In this document: in pieces, positions 1 to 7,747 of the stretch
Numbering within the stretch: position 1 is the stretch's first letter
Layout of the letters: the number at the start of each line of letters is the position of its first letter
DNA from: DASSUW01 sp963792385
Lineage (GTDB): Bacteria > Actinomycetota > Thermoleophilia > Solirubrobacterales > Solirubrobacteraceae
Reading direction: 5' to 3'
DNA: 64,000 nt
Assembly: GCA_963792385.1 (NCBI GenBank)
Contig: CAWBVZ010000006.1
Coordinates: 434,001-498,000, forward strand
The notes under the pieces: model-generated
What the model was told of the DNA's origin: nothing
Seen by the model: the letters and a program-made list of their open reading frames with translations, nothing else
Database searches by the model: none
Made by a program: the position numbers and the translations under genes

Positions 1-116
1 AGCACGTGCGAGCGCTCGTTCCCGGCCCCGGTCAGCCCGCGGGCGAGCAACGCCGAGAGGCCGAGGAAGACGAAGACCGCGAAGCCGATCGCGATGCGAA
101 CCCGAGCGCGCCGCAT
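1..116 (-). CDS. hypothetical membrane-anchored protein (partial, runs off the left edge)
   Basis: An ATG at 116 opens a frame that runs leftward out of the window with 38 codons visible. Residues 3-8 are basic (RARVR), followed by a hydrophobic stretch (IAIGFAVFVFLGLSALL) that could be an N-terminal membrane anchor or signal peptide. The start lies 11 bp after the stop of the gene at 128-835, so the two are probably co-transcribed. The rest of the protein is not visible and no function can be given. Confidence 0.5.
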   Translation of the reverse strand, partial: MRRARVRIAIGFAVFVFLGLSALLARGLTGAGNERSHV

Positions 117-127
117 GGCGCGCCAGG

Positions 128-835
128 CTAGCCAGCTTCGTGAAACTCGTCGCCGGAGAGCTCGAGGAAGCGCTGCACGCTCGTCTCCTGACGCCCCATC
201 TGCTCCGCCATCCGGAGCGCGTGCTCAGCCGCGACGGCGAGGAAGTCCTCCAGGCACCGCTCCGGGTCGTCGGGCAGCGGGTACACGCGGGCGACGTCCT
301 GCTGGGCGCAGACGATGCCCATCGGCGGGCGACCCTCGGCGAGCGGGCGGGCGCCGCACACCGCGGTGACGACGATCCGCCGCTCCGGCGCGACCAGCGC
401 GGCGGGGAGGAGCCGGTGGGCGGGAAGGTCGACGTCGAGCAAGATCCGGCGGTCGACTTCGACGCGACCCTGCGCCATGTCCTCGAGCGGCTCGCGCCAG
501 ATGTCGAGAACCGTGTCGGCCCCGACGAGCGCGTCGCGCATCGCGGCCGCCTGCTCGGCGTACATGTGCTCGGCCTCTTCGCGGTCCTCGGCCGCCGCGA
601 GGTCGAGGTCGCAAGGCACGCGCAGCAGTTCGTTGGCGGTCACCGCGGCGCCGGCGCCGCGGCCGCCATGCGCCACGTAGGTCTGGATCGTCCCGAGATC
701 ACGCCGGCCGTGGAAAACGACCGTGAGCTGCTCGCACAGCGCGAGGCCGGAAACGCGCAGGGCGACCGCTGCGGTCGCCTCCGTGTCCAGGAGGGCCCGC
801 CGAAGAATGTCGTCGGCGTGCTCGTAGCTGTCCAT
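128..835 (-). CDS. hypothetical protein (235 aa)
   Basis: I do not recognise this protein. It is acidic, has no signal peptide or membrane segment, and begins MDSYEHADDILRRALLD. The composition (even spread of charged residues, G+C-rich third positions) fits a real cytoplasmic protein. It is divergent from the DUF4235 gene across a 95-bp gap containing a small hairpin (GTTGC at 864-868 with GCAAC at 877-881). The antisense frame over the same region is low-complexity Arg/Ala-rich, as expected of a shadow. Confidence 0.7.
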   Translation of the reverse strand: MDSYEHADDILRRALLDTEATAAVALRVSGLALCEQLTVVFHGRRDLGTIQTYVAHGGRGAGAAVTANELLRVPCDLDLAAAEDREEAEHMYAEQAAAMRDALVGADTVLDIWREPLEDMAQGRVEVDRRILLDVDLPAHRLLPAALVAPERRIVVTAVCGARPLAEGRPPMGIVCAQQDVARVYPLPDDPERCLEDFLAVAAEHALRMAEQMGRQETSVQRFLELSGDEFHEAG

Positions 836-915
836 CTGGCCTCGTTATCGACATGTTTACCGCGTTGCGACAGTTTGCAACACCGACCAGCGGATAGGGT
901 CGTTTCAACCGTGGG

Positions 916-921
916 TAGAGT
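916..921 (+). promoter_or_regulatory. -10 hexamer TAGAGT, leaderless start of the DUF4235 gene
   Basis: TAGAGT ends 9 nt before the ATG at 931, so transcription should begin at about the start codon. No Shine-Dalgarno sequence lies between. Confidence 0.55.
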
Positions 922-930
922 GCGCGGGCC

Positions 931-1215
931 ATGGGGTTGATCTACAAGCCGTTCGGATTCGTCCTCGCGCTCCTCGCGGGCCTGCTGGGCAGGAAGCTCT
1001 TCGACTTCGTATGGACGAAGGTCGACGACGAGGAACCGCCCGAGGCCACCACCGAGGAGACCACCTGGCAGAGGGTGCTGGCCGCCGCTGCGGTGCAGGG
1101 CGTGATCTTCAAAGTCACCCGCGTCGCGGTCGATCGCTACGGCGCGATCGGCTGGCGGCACCTCACCGGGGTTTGGCCGGGCGAGAAGCGCCCGGACCCC
1201 GAGGACGACCACTGA
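931..1215 (+). CDS. DUF4235 family small membrane protein
   Basis: This 94-residue protein starts with the YKPxG...G...G pattern of the DUF4235 family (MGLIYKPFGFVLALLAGLLG), a short hydrophobic helix at about residues 7-20, then KLFDFVW and an acidic linker. A second weakly hydrophobic region (VLAAAAVQGVIFKVTRVAVDRYG) follows, and the C-terminus is charged. The family is widespread in actinobacteria with no known function. Its last 53 bp overlap the 3' end of the convergent gene at 1163-1504. Confidence 0.8.
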   Translation: MGLIYKPFGFVLALLAGLLGRKLFDFVWTKVDDEEPPEATTEETTWQRVLAAAAVQGVIFKVTRVAVDRYGAIGWRHLTGVWPGEKRPDPEDDH

Positions 1216-1504
1216 CGACGAACCCCCGCTCCGCCAGCGTGGCGAGGGCGGATTCGAAGCCGGCGAAGTCGCGGTGCGTAAGCAGGTCGATCGGTAACCC
1301 CGACGGCCCCGTCGCCCGCACCCAGCGCCGGAGGGTCGCCGTACTCACGCTCTCCTCCGCCTCTACGAGCAGGGCGAGCAGGATCGGCAGCTCCGGCTTG
1401 TGGTCGAGATCGCCGGAGATCAGCTCCAGCGGGTCGGCGTCGAGCGCCGCCAGCAACTCCTCGTCGGAAAGGCCGAGGAGCTCTTGCAGCCGGGCGGCGC
1501 TCAC
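1163..1504 (-). CDS. hypothetical protein (113 aa)
   Basis: This soluble protein of unknown function starts with GTG at 1504. It has a Leu/Glu-rich helical N-terminus (LQELLGLSDEELLAALDAD) and a basic, Pro-rich tail. The middle resembles a small winged-helix fold (SVSTATLRRWVRATG ... ALATLAERGFVVSG), which is only a guess from pattern. A TAGGCT hexamer 6 nt before the GTG supports this start and separates it from the MFS gene upstream. Confidence 0.6.
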   Translation of the reverse strand: MSAARLQELLGLSDEELLAALDADPLELISGDLDHKPELPILLALLVEAEESVSTATLRRWVRATGPSGLPIDLLTHRDFAGFESALATLAERGFVVSGRPRGPGASRPAKPR

Positions 1505-1510
1505 GGGAGC

Positions 1511-1516
1511 AGCCTA
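1511..1516 (-). promoter_or_regulatory. -10 hexamer TAGGCT, leaderless start of the 113-aa gene
   Basis: TAGGCT on the minus strand ends 6 nt before GTG 1504 and overlaps the TAG stop codon of the MFS gene. Confidence 0.45.
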
Positions 1517-2950
1517 CGCCGCCTGCGCGTAGTCGGCACGTGCGCGTTCGGGGACGGCGCGCTCGACGTGCGCGCGAACCGTCGTGACGGCAACGACCGC
1601 ACCGGCGACCGCGATCGCAGCGGCGATCTCGAGACTCACCGAGAGCCCGTGCACGAACGCCTCGGGCGTCCGGCTCCCGCCGATCTCGTGGGTCATGATC
1701 GCGCCGATCAGCGCAACGCCCATCGAGCCGCCGAGCTGCCGCGACGAGTTCATGACCGCCGAGCCGACGCCGGCCTTGTCGACGGACACGCCACTGAGCG
1801 CCGCGGCGCTGGCGGGCGCCATCACCGAGGCCATCCCGACGCCGCCCAACAGCATCCCGGGGACCAGGTTCCAGAAGCTCTCGTGAACGCCGAGCCGCGA
1901 GAAGTAGAGGAGCTGCGCCGCGACGAGCGTCATCCCGCCCGTGAGGAGCCACCGTGAGCCGAGCCGGTCCGAGAGCCGGCCGGCGAGCGGCGCCACGACG
2001 ATGATCAACAGGGTCATCGGGAGGAAGCTGGCGCCGGCCCGGACCGGCGAGTAGCCGAGGACGTTCTGCATGTAGAGCGAGAGGAAGAAGAAGACGCCGA
2101 ACATCGCGAGTGCCACCAGCAGCAGCACAAGGTTCGCGCCCGCGAAGGTCCGGTTGCGGAAGAGACCGAGATCGAGCATCGGCACCCGCTGATGGCGCTC
2201 GAGGAGGACGAACGCGGTCAGCGCGACGGCAGCGACCGCGAACGCTCCGACGATGCGCGCGGATCCCCAGCTGTAGGTATTGGCTTCGATCAGCGCGTAG
2301 GTGAGGGCGAACAGCCCGATGCCGGATGAGAGCAGGCCCGGCAGATCGAGTCGCTGGTCTTGCGTCGTGTCCTTCGACTCGTCGATCAGCAGGAAGCTCG
2401 CGGCGATCGCGACCAGCCCGATCGGCACGTTGATGTAGAAGATCGAGCTCCAGCCCACGTGCTGGCTGAGCAGCCCGCCCACCAGCGGACCGATCGCGAG
2501 CGCGAGCGCCGACACGCCCGCCCAGATGCCGATCGCCGTGCCGCGCTGGCGCGGCGGGAAGGTCGCCGAGATGATCGAGAGCGTGGCGGGGTTCATGAGC
2601 GCCGCCCCGGCGCCCTGGACGATGCGGGCGCCGATCAGGAAGCCGGCGCTCGGAGCCAGCGCGCAGGCGAGCGACGAGCCGGCGAAGACCGCCAGGCCGG
2701 TGACGAACATGCGCCGGCGCCCGAACAGGTCGGCCAGCTTGCCGCCCGTGAGCATGAGCGCCGCGAACGTGAGCGCGTAGCCCGACACGATCCACTCGAG
2801 CTCGGAGAGCCCGGCACCGAGGTCGCGCTGGATCGTCGGCAGCGCCACGTTCACGACCGTGTTGTCGAGCATGATCATGAACAGGCCGAAGCTGACGGCC
2901 GCCAGCGTCCACCACTTGCGGTTCTCCGAACGCGCGAGGCGGTCTCTCAT
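1514..2950 (-). CDS. MFS drug/solute exporter, DHA2 (EmrB/QacA) family
   Basis: A 478-residue, strongly hydrophobic protein with about 14 predicted membrane helices. The first helix carries the DHA2 signature around MLDNTVVNVALPTI (residues about 26-39), followed by the motif-A-like loop GGKLADLFGRRRMF and a second such loop LAGRLSDRLGSR in the middle. Members export drugs or small metabolites by proton antiport at the inner membrane; the substrate cannot be predicted. AAAGGA sits about 8 nt before the ATG, so this start probably uses a Shine-Dalgarno sequence. A 124-bp gap separates it from prs. Confidence 0.9.
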   Translation of the reverse strand: MRDRLARSENRKWWTLAAVSFGLFMIMLDNTVVNVALPTIQRDLGAGLSELEWIVSGYALTFAALMLTGGKLADLFGRRRMFVTGLAVFAGSSLACALAPSAGFLIGARIVQGAGAALMNPATLSIISATFPPRQRGTAIGIWAGVSALALAIGPLVGGLLSQHVGWSSIFYINVPIGLVAIAASFLLIDESKDTTQDQRLDLPGLLSSGIGLFALTYALIEANTYSWGSARIVGAFAVAAVALTAFVLLERHQRVPMLDLGLFRNRTFAGANLVLLLVALAMFGVFFFLSLYMQNVLGYSPVRAGASFLPMTLLIIVVAPLAGRLSDRLGSRWLLTGGMTLVAAQLLYFSRLGVHESFWNLVPGMLLGGVGMASVMAPASAAALSGVSVDKAGVGSAVMNSSRQLGGSMGVALIGAIMTHEIGGSRTPEAFVHGLSVSLEIAAAIAVAGAVVAVTTVRAHVERAVPERARADYAQAA

Positions 2951-3074
2951 CTCAGGTCCTTTGTCGCGAAAAGCCAGTTCGGACGAGTCTGGGGCGCTCG
3001 CGGCGCGGCCTCCATCATCCGATCGGCGGATCGTCGGACGACCCCGCCGCTACGGGAGCCCGAACCCGATCAGC

Positions 3075-4106
3075 TCAGAACAGCTGGTTCTCGCCGCCGA
3101 ACACCTCGGACACCGAGTCGTCGGTGAAGATGCGGCGGATCGTGTCGGTGAGGATGTCGGCCACCGACAGGACGTTGAGGTTGCTGGGCGCGCCGGCGCG
3201 CAGCGGGATCGTGTCGGTCACGACGACCTGCTCGAACCCGGCGGCGTCGAGGTTCTCGAACGCGTTGCCGGACAGGACCGCGTGCGTGGCGGCCGCGAAC
3301 ACGCGGCGCGCGCCCTCGTCCTTGACGGTCTCGGCGGCCGCGCGCAGCGTCCCGGCGGTGTCGATGATGTCGTCGAGGATCACGGCCGTCTTGTCCTTGA
3401 CGTCGCCGATCACGTAGGCGATCTCTGCGACCTGCTGGGCGGGTCGCTCCTTGTTGAGGATCGCCAGCTCGGCGCCGACCTTCTCGGCGAACTTCTTCGC
3501 CAGCTTCACGCGGCCGGCGTCCGGCGAGACCACGACGAGGTCGTCCAGCTGCATGTCGCGGAAGTACTGCGTGAGCATGAACATCGCGGTCATGTGATCC
3601 ACGGGCTTGGAGAAGAAGCCTTGGATCTGGCCGGCGTGCAGGTCCATGGTCAGGACGCGGTCGGCGCCCGCGGTCTCGAGCGCGCGGGCGACGAGGCGGG
3701 CGGAGATCGGCTCGCGGCCGAGCGACTTCTTGTCCTGGCGCGAATAGCCGTACCACGGGGTGACCGCGATCACGCGGTGCGCCGACGCGCCGACGGCGGC
3801 GTCGACCATCAGCAGCAGCTCCATCAGCGCGTCGTTGGCGGTGATCCCCGTCTCCGGGTTGCCGCACGTCGGCTGCACGATGAACAGGTCGGCGCCGCGG
3901 ATCGACTCCTCGAAGCGGCAGTACACCTCGCCGTTGGAGAAGGTCTTGAGCGTGACGCCGCCGAGCGAGACCCCGAGCTTCTCGGCGATCCGCCCGGCCA
4001 ATGCGGGATTCGCGCGACCGGCGACAACCATCAATCGCTTGTCGTACTCGACCGCGAGAGACGTGCCGAGGTGGGCGATGCCGGTGCTGGGATCCAGCGC
4101 GCTCAC
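3075..4106 (-). CDS. prs: ribose-phosphate pyrophosphokinase (PRPP synthetase)
   Basis: Makes PRPP from ribose 5-phosphate and ATP for nucleotide, histidine and tryptophan synthesis in the cytoplasm. At 343 aa it is slightly longer than the usual 310-330 because of an N-terminal extension. Visible motifs are TFSNGEVYCRFEES (about 55-68), the catalytic loop area VVVSPDAGRVKLAKKFAEK (191-209) and the PRPP-binding VILDDIIDTAGT (242-253). It starts with GTG at 4106, supported by TACACT 9 nt upstream. It lies 43 bp downstream of glmU, a common actinobacterial pairing. Confidence 0.96.
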   Translation of the reverse strand: MSALDPSTGIAHLGTSLAVEYDKRLMVVAGRANPALAGRIAEKLGVSLGGVTLKTFSNGEVYCRFEESIRGADLFIVQPTCGNPETGITANDALMELLLMVDAAVGASAHRVIAVTPWYGYSRQDKKSLGREPISARLVARALETAGADRVLTMDLHAGQIQGFFSKPVDHMTAMFMLTQYFRDMQLDDLVVVSPDAGRVKLAKKFAEKVGAELAILNKERPAQQVAEIAYVIGDVKDKTAVILDDIIDTAGTLRAAAETVKDEGARRVFAAATHAVLSGNAFENLDAAGFEQVVVTDTIPLRAGAPSNLNVLSVADILTDTIRRIFTDDSVSEVFGGENQLF

Positions 4107-4115
4107 TGAGTCTGG

Positions 4116-4121
4116 AGTGTA
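4116..4121 (-). promoter_or_regulatory. -10 hexamer TACACT, leaderless start of prs
   Basis: TACACT ends 9 nt before GTG 4106. It gives prs its own promoter in addition to any read-through from glmU. Confidence 0.5.
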
Positions 4122-4149
4122 CGACGAGCGGTGGACGGCGTGGGGGAGC

Positions 4150-5523
4150 TCACCGCTCCTTGCGATCCGCGTAGCCCTCGATGTTCTTCTGGCGGGTGCG
4201 AGCGATGCCGAGCGCGCCCGGCGGCACGTCGTCCGTGATCACACTGCCCGCGGCGGTGTAGGCGTTGTCGCCGACCGTGACGGGCGCCACGAACGCCGTG
4301 TCGACGCTGGTCTTCACGCCCGCGCCGATCGTCGTCCGGTGCTTGCGCTTACCGTCGTAGTTGGCGGTGATGTTGCCGGCCCCGATGTTCGTGCCCTCGC
4401 CGACGTCGGCGTCGCCGATGTAGGAGAGATGCGGCACCTTGCTGCCGGCGCCGATCTCGGAGTTCTTGATCTCCACGAACGTGCCGGCCTTGGCCTTCGG
4501 GTGCAGGTGGGCGTCGGGGCGCAGGTACGCGAACGGGCCGACGGTGGCGCCGTCGTCGACGCGCGCCTGCGTGAGATGCGAGTGAAGGATCGTCACGCCG
4601 TCCCCCACCTGCGTATCGATCAGCGTGCTCATCGCGCCGATCGTGGTGTCGCTGCCGATCGCGGTGCTGCCGCGCAGCTGGGCGAACGGCTCGATCGTGG
4701 TGTCGCGGCCGATCGTCACCGTGGCGTCGATGCGGGTCGACGCGGGGTCCACGATCGTCACGCCCGCGCGCATGTGCTCCTCGTGGATGCGGCGCTGGGC
4801 CACCTGCTGTGCGTAGGCGAGGTCGACGCGATCGTCGACACCGTGCGTGAGGTCGGGATCGCCGATCGGGTGTGCGGCCACGATGCGGCCGGCCTCCCGC
4901 ATGGCCGGCATCACATCGGGCAGGTAGAGCTCGCCCTGGGCGTTGTCGGACTCGAGCCCGTCGAGGGCGGCCACCAGCGCGCCGCCGTCGAACGCGTAGA
5001 CGCCAGTGTTGACCTCGCGGATCTGGAGCTCCTCGGGCGTCGCGTCCCCTGCGCCGCCCTTAGCCTCGACGACCCTGAGCACCGATCCGTCGGTGTCGCG
5101 GATGACGCGGCCGTAAGCGCCGGGCTCGTCCGGCTCCATCGTCGCCATCGTCGCCGCGGCGCCGGCCTCTTCGTGGGCCTCGACCAGTCGCCGGATCGCC
5201 TCCGCCGTGAGCAGCGCGACGTCCCCGTTGATGACGACGACGGTCGCGTCCGCGTCGATCAGCGGCGCGGCGGCCGCGACGGCATCGCCCGTCCCGCGCG
5301 GTTCCTCCTGGATCGCGACCTCGACGCCCTCGGGGAGATGCTCCCCCAGGCGCCGCTTCGGGTTGTCCACGACGATCACCCGCGCAGCCCCGGCGTCGCG
5401 CGCGGCCGCGACGGCCCACACGATGATCGGGCGCCCGCAGAGCGGATGCAGGACCTTGGGGACAGCCGAGCGCATCCGGGTTCCCTCGCCGGCAGCGAGT
5501 ATCACGACGGTAGGTTCAGGCAC
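4150..5523 (-). CDS. glmU: bifunctional GlmU: UDP-GlcNAc pyrophosphorylase / glucosamine-1-phosphate acetyltransferase
   Basis: Catalyses the last two steps of UDP-N-acetylglucosamine synthesis, the precursor of peptidoglycan. The N-terminal uridyltransferase domain shows LAAGEGTRMRSAVPKVLHPL (about 9-28) and INGDVALL. The C-terminal half is a left-handed beta-helix of hexapeptide repeats (IGRDTT, IGSDTT, IGAMST) with the acetyl-CoA region SYIGDADVGEGTNIGAGNIT. The 457-aa length is normal. It starts with GTG at 5523; TACGAT lies 6 nt upstream. Confidence 0.96.
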   Translation of the reverse strand: MPEPTVVILAAGEGTRMRSAVPKVLHPLCGRPIIVWAVAAARDAGAARVIVVDNPKRRLGEHLPEGVEVAIQEEPRGTGDAVAAAAPLIDADATVVVINGDVALLTAEAIRRLVEAHEEAGAAATMATMEPDEPGAYGRVIRDTDGSVLRVVEAKGGAGDATPEELQIREVNTGVYAFDGGALVAALDGLESDNAQGELYLPDVMPAMREAGRIVAAHPIGDPDLTHGVDDRVDLAYAQQVAQRRIHEEHMRAGVTIVDPASTRIDATVTIGRDTTIEPFAQLRGSTAIGSDTTIGAMSTLIDTQVGDGVTILHSHLTQARVDDGATVGPFAYLRPDAHLHPKAKAGTFVEIKNSEIGAGSKVPHLSYIGDADVGEGTNIGAGNITANYDGKRKHRTTIGAGVKTSVDTAFVAPVTVGDNAYTAAGSVITDDVPPGALGIARTRQKNIEGYADRKER

Positions 5524-5529
5524 GCGAGC

Positions 5530-5535
5530 ATCGTA
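5530..5535 (-). promoter_or_regulatory. -10 hexamer TACGAT, leaderless start of glmU
   Basis: TACGAT ends 6 nt before GTG 5523. It partly overlaps a plus-strand TAGTAT (5534-5539) that could be the -10 element of the tRNA-Gln gene, so the two promoters may be divergent and overlapping. Confidence 0.45.
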
Positions 5536-5566
5536 GTATCGGCCCCGCGGTTCGCCTTTCCGCCCT

Positions 5567-5638
5567 TGGGGGGTGGTGTAATTGGCAGCACTTCAGGTTT
5601 TGGTCCTGACAGTTCTGGTTCGAGTCCAGGCCCCCCAG
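5567..5638 (+). tRNA. tRNA-Gln (anticodon UUG)
   Basis: A 72-nt cloverleaf folds cleanly. The acceptor stem pairs 5567-5573 (TGGGGGG) with 5631-5637 (CCCCCCA). The anticodon stem TCAGG/CCTGA encloses a TTTTGGT loop with anticodon TTG at 5600-5602. The T arm is TCTGG-TTCGAGT-CCAGG. G5638 is the discriminator and the 3' CCA is not encoded. UUG reads CAA (and CAG by wobble). Confidence 0.96.
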
Positions 5639-5660
5639 TTCTGTCTCGGCGTGCTGCGGG

Positions 5661-6680
5661 TCAGTGCAGTTCGTTGCGCTTCTTGAGGATCCGGCACGTC
5701 ACGAAGTTGCCTCGCGAGTCGTGCCGCTCGAAGCAGCGCCCGGCCATGCGGACGCGGGCGACGAGGCGGCCGGAGTGCCGCACCTGCACGTCGTAGCCGA
5801 ACGGGCGCGGCTTCCCGATCCGAGCCGCCGACGGATTGACCTTGATCACAGCGCCGTACCGGACCGCCTCGAGGCCCGGCTGGGTGCGTGCGAGCAGCTT
5901 TGCCGAGCCGTTGATGTCCGCCTTCTCGATGCCCTTCTGGAGAGCGTCGGTGTCAAGGAAGGGGCGGGCGACGTCGCTGGTCACAGCGCCGCAGGTCAGC
6001 AGGAAGAACTTGCAGAGACGGGCCGTCTTGATGAAGAAGAGGCTCGGCAGCTTCCTGGGGTACTCGATCTGGTCGACCGTCCGCATCGGCACGACCATCG
6101 TCCGCGCCGCAGCGTGTGCCGACGGGAGCCGCGCGCGTGAGCTCGTCCTGATCGAGATCTCCAGCGGCGACAGGTCGGGCTGCTTCAGCGCCGGCACGAC
6201 CGCGAACACGGAGGCGCCCGATCGCTGGCTCAGCTTCCAGCCGCGCAGCTTGACCGCCCGACTCGGGCGCGCGGCCGTGATGGGAAGCGTGACGACGCGC
6301 GAGGCGGCGCAGCGCGTCGCGGGATCCTCGGGGTCGCTGTGCGGGTCGGAGGGATCCATCCCCTGGTACCAGGACACGGTGATGTCGACGGTCGGGGCGG
6401 TCGGGACGATGAAATCGACCCCGCTCCGCCCCGTGGCGACCACCCGCACGCCGGCCGGCGGTGTGAAGGACTCATTGGCCGTGTTCCCGGTGATCTCGCC
6501 CTTGACGCTGGCGTCGTGGGTGGCCACGAGCGGAGCCGGGTCCCCCCGCTCCTCGGTCGTCAGCGTGACGTTGAGCGTCTTCGCCGGATCGCAGGCGGGC
6601 ACCGCCTGGGCGGCCGCGGCAGGAACCCACACGAGGAGGCAGACCGCCGGCACGCTGATGGCCGCGCCGGAAAGCTTCAT
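5661..6680 (-). CDS. secreted hypothetical protein (339 aa)
   Basis: The frame starts at the ATG at 6680 (MKLSGAAISVPAVCLLVWVP), which is a signal peptide with a likely cleavage after AAAAQA. The mature part is beta-rich and has Cys pairs at the start (PACDP), middle (TRCAA, ARLCKFFLLTCGAV) and end (RCFERH, VTCRIL), suggesting disulfides outside the cell. I do not recognise a domain. The open frame continues upstream of 6680 only as a shadow of the DUF1835 gene. Confidence 0.7.
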   Translation of the reverse strand: MKLSGAAISVPAVCLLVWVPAAAAQAVPACDPAKTLNVTLTTEERGDPAPLVATHDASVKGEITGNTANESFTPPAGVRVVATGRSGVDFIVPTAPTVDITVSWYQGMDPSDPHSDPEDPATRCAASRVVTLPITAARPSRAVKLRGWKLSQRSGASVFAVVPALKQPDLSPLEISIRTSSRARLPSAHAAARTMVVPMRTVDQIEYPRKLPSLFFIKTARLCKFFLLTCGAVTSDVARPFLDTDALQKGIEKADINGSAKLLARTQPGLEAVRYGAVIKVNPSAARIGKPRPFGYDVQVRHSGRLVARVRMAGRCFERHDSRGNFVTCRILKKRNELH

Positions 6681-6724
6681 GTACCGACGCGTTCCATTCC
6701 CGCAACGTACCGGGAATCCGACTT

Positions 6725-7625
6725 TCAGTCGAGGCGGACGGGGCGGCGCGCGGTGGCGTCCCAGGCCCAGTCGGGCCGGCCCGGGCCGAGGTGGACGCCT
6801 CCGAGCCAGCGGTCGATCCGCGGTCGGATCGCCGTGCCGTCGAGGACCGCGCTGCCCTCGGGCGTGAGCTCGTAGCGCCCATCCGTGAGGGCGACGAGCG
6901 GGGCGAGGTCGGCTGCGAGGGCGAAGACGGCGTCGTCGCCGACCCATGGTGGGTCCTCGTCGGCGATCGCGGCCACGAACAGGTCGGCGGGCGTGAGCGG
7001 GCCGTCGCGCAGCGCCTCGAGGATCTGGCGCTCGAGGCGGCTCAGGCCGGTGCGGGCGTCGGGCAGCTCCTCGAGCAGCCGCTCGAAGCCGGCGATGTCG
7101 ACCCACGCGCGGGGGTCGGATGAGCGCAGCGCAGCGAACGCGGACGGATCGGGCTCGATCGGCTCGCGGGCGGCCAGGGCGGCGCGGAGGTCGCCGCGCG
7201 GGGGATGCCGCAGGCGGACCCGTGTGACGCATCCGGGCTCGGCGCGCGAGGCGGTCCTCGACCTGTGCCCGCAGGAGGTGGTCGAACAGGTCGTCCTCGA
7301 ACCACAGCACCACCTCGGCCGCCGGCGGGTGGGCGGCCAGACGAGCGTCGCGGTCGCGCAGCATCGTCAGCGCGGCGTCCTCGGACACATCGACCTCACC
7401 GGCATGCGACCGCGAGCGCGCGGTGAGGTGCCGGGCGCGCACCTGGGCGAGCGCGTCGGCGTCCAATCCGTCCGGCACCGGGCCGTCATGCAGCACGTCG
7501 CGCCAGACGAGCACGTCGGCGGGAGCGACGCCCGCCGCGGCAGCGATCTCGGGCACGACGGCATCGCCGTTGGTGACATGCAGAACGGGAAGCGAACCTC
7601 CCGGAACGCTCGACGGCGGGGCCAC
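6725..7625 (-). pseudogene. DUF1835 family protein, interrupted by one frameshift
   Basis: The N-terminal part has the DUF1835 signature (LHVTNGDAVVPEIAAAAGV ... VLVWRDVLHDGPVP), then a helical region ending LRAQVEDRLARR. At about 7247 the frame must skip one base, after which the protein continues RVRLRHPPRGDLRAAL ... RSSDPRAWVDIAGFERLLEE and ends in the segment 6725-6976. Both halves together give about 300 aa, normal for the family, whose function is unknown. The simplest reading is one spurious or extra base, not a decayed gene. GTG start at 7625 with TATGGT 6 nt upstream. Confidence 0.75.
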
Positions 7626-7631
7626 GTGGGA

Positions 7632-7637
7632 ACCATA
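7632..7637 (-). promoter_or_regulatory. -10 hexamer TATGGT, leaderless start of the DUF1835 gene
   Basis: TATGGT ends 6 nt before GTG 7625 in the divergent gap shared with the S55 gene. Confidence 0.45.
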
Positions 7638-7732
7638 CGGCCGCGCGACCTACGCTCCGCCAATTCGAGCGGTCACCGGCCGGACTTTCGGCTAGAAGCC
7701 TGACGCGCGCCCCGCGTCGGCTTGCGCGCGAC

Positions 7733-7738
7733 TACTCT
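7733..7738 (+). promoter_or_regulatory. -10 hexamer TACTCT, leaderless start of the S55 gene
   Basis: TACTCT ends 9 nt before the ATG at 7748, with no ribosome-binding site between. Confidence 0.5.
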
Positions 7739-7747
7739 GGCGCCTCC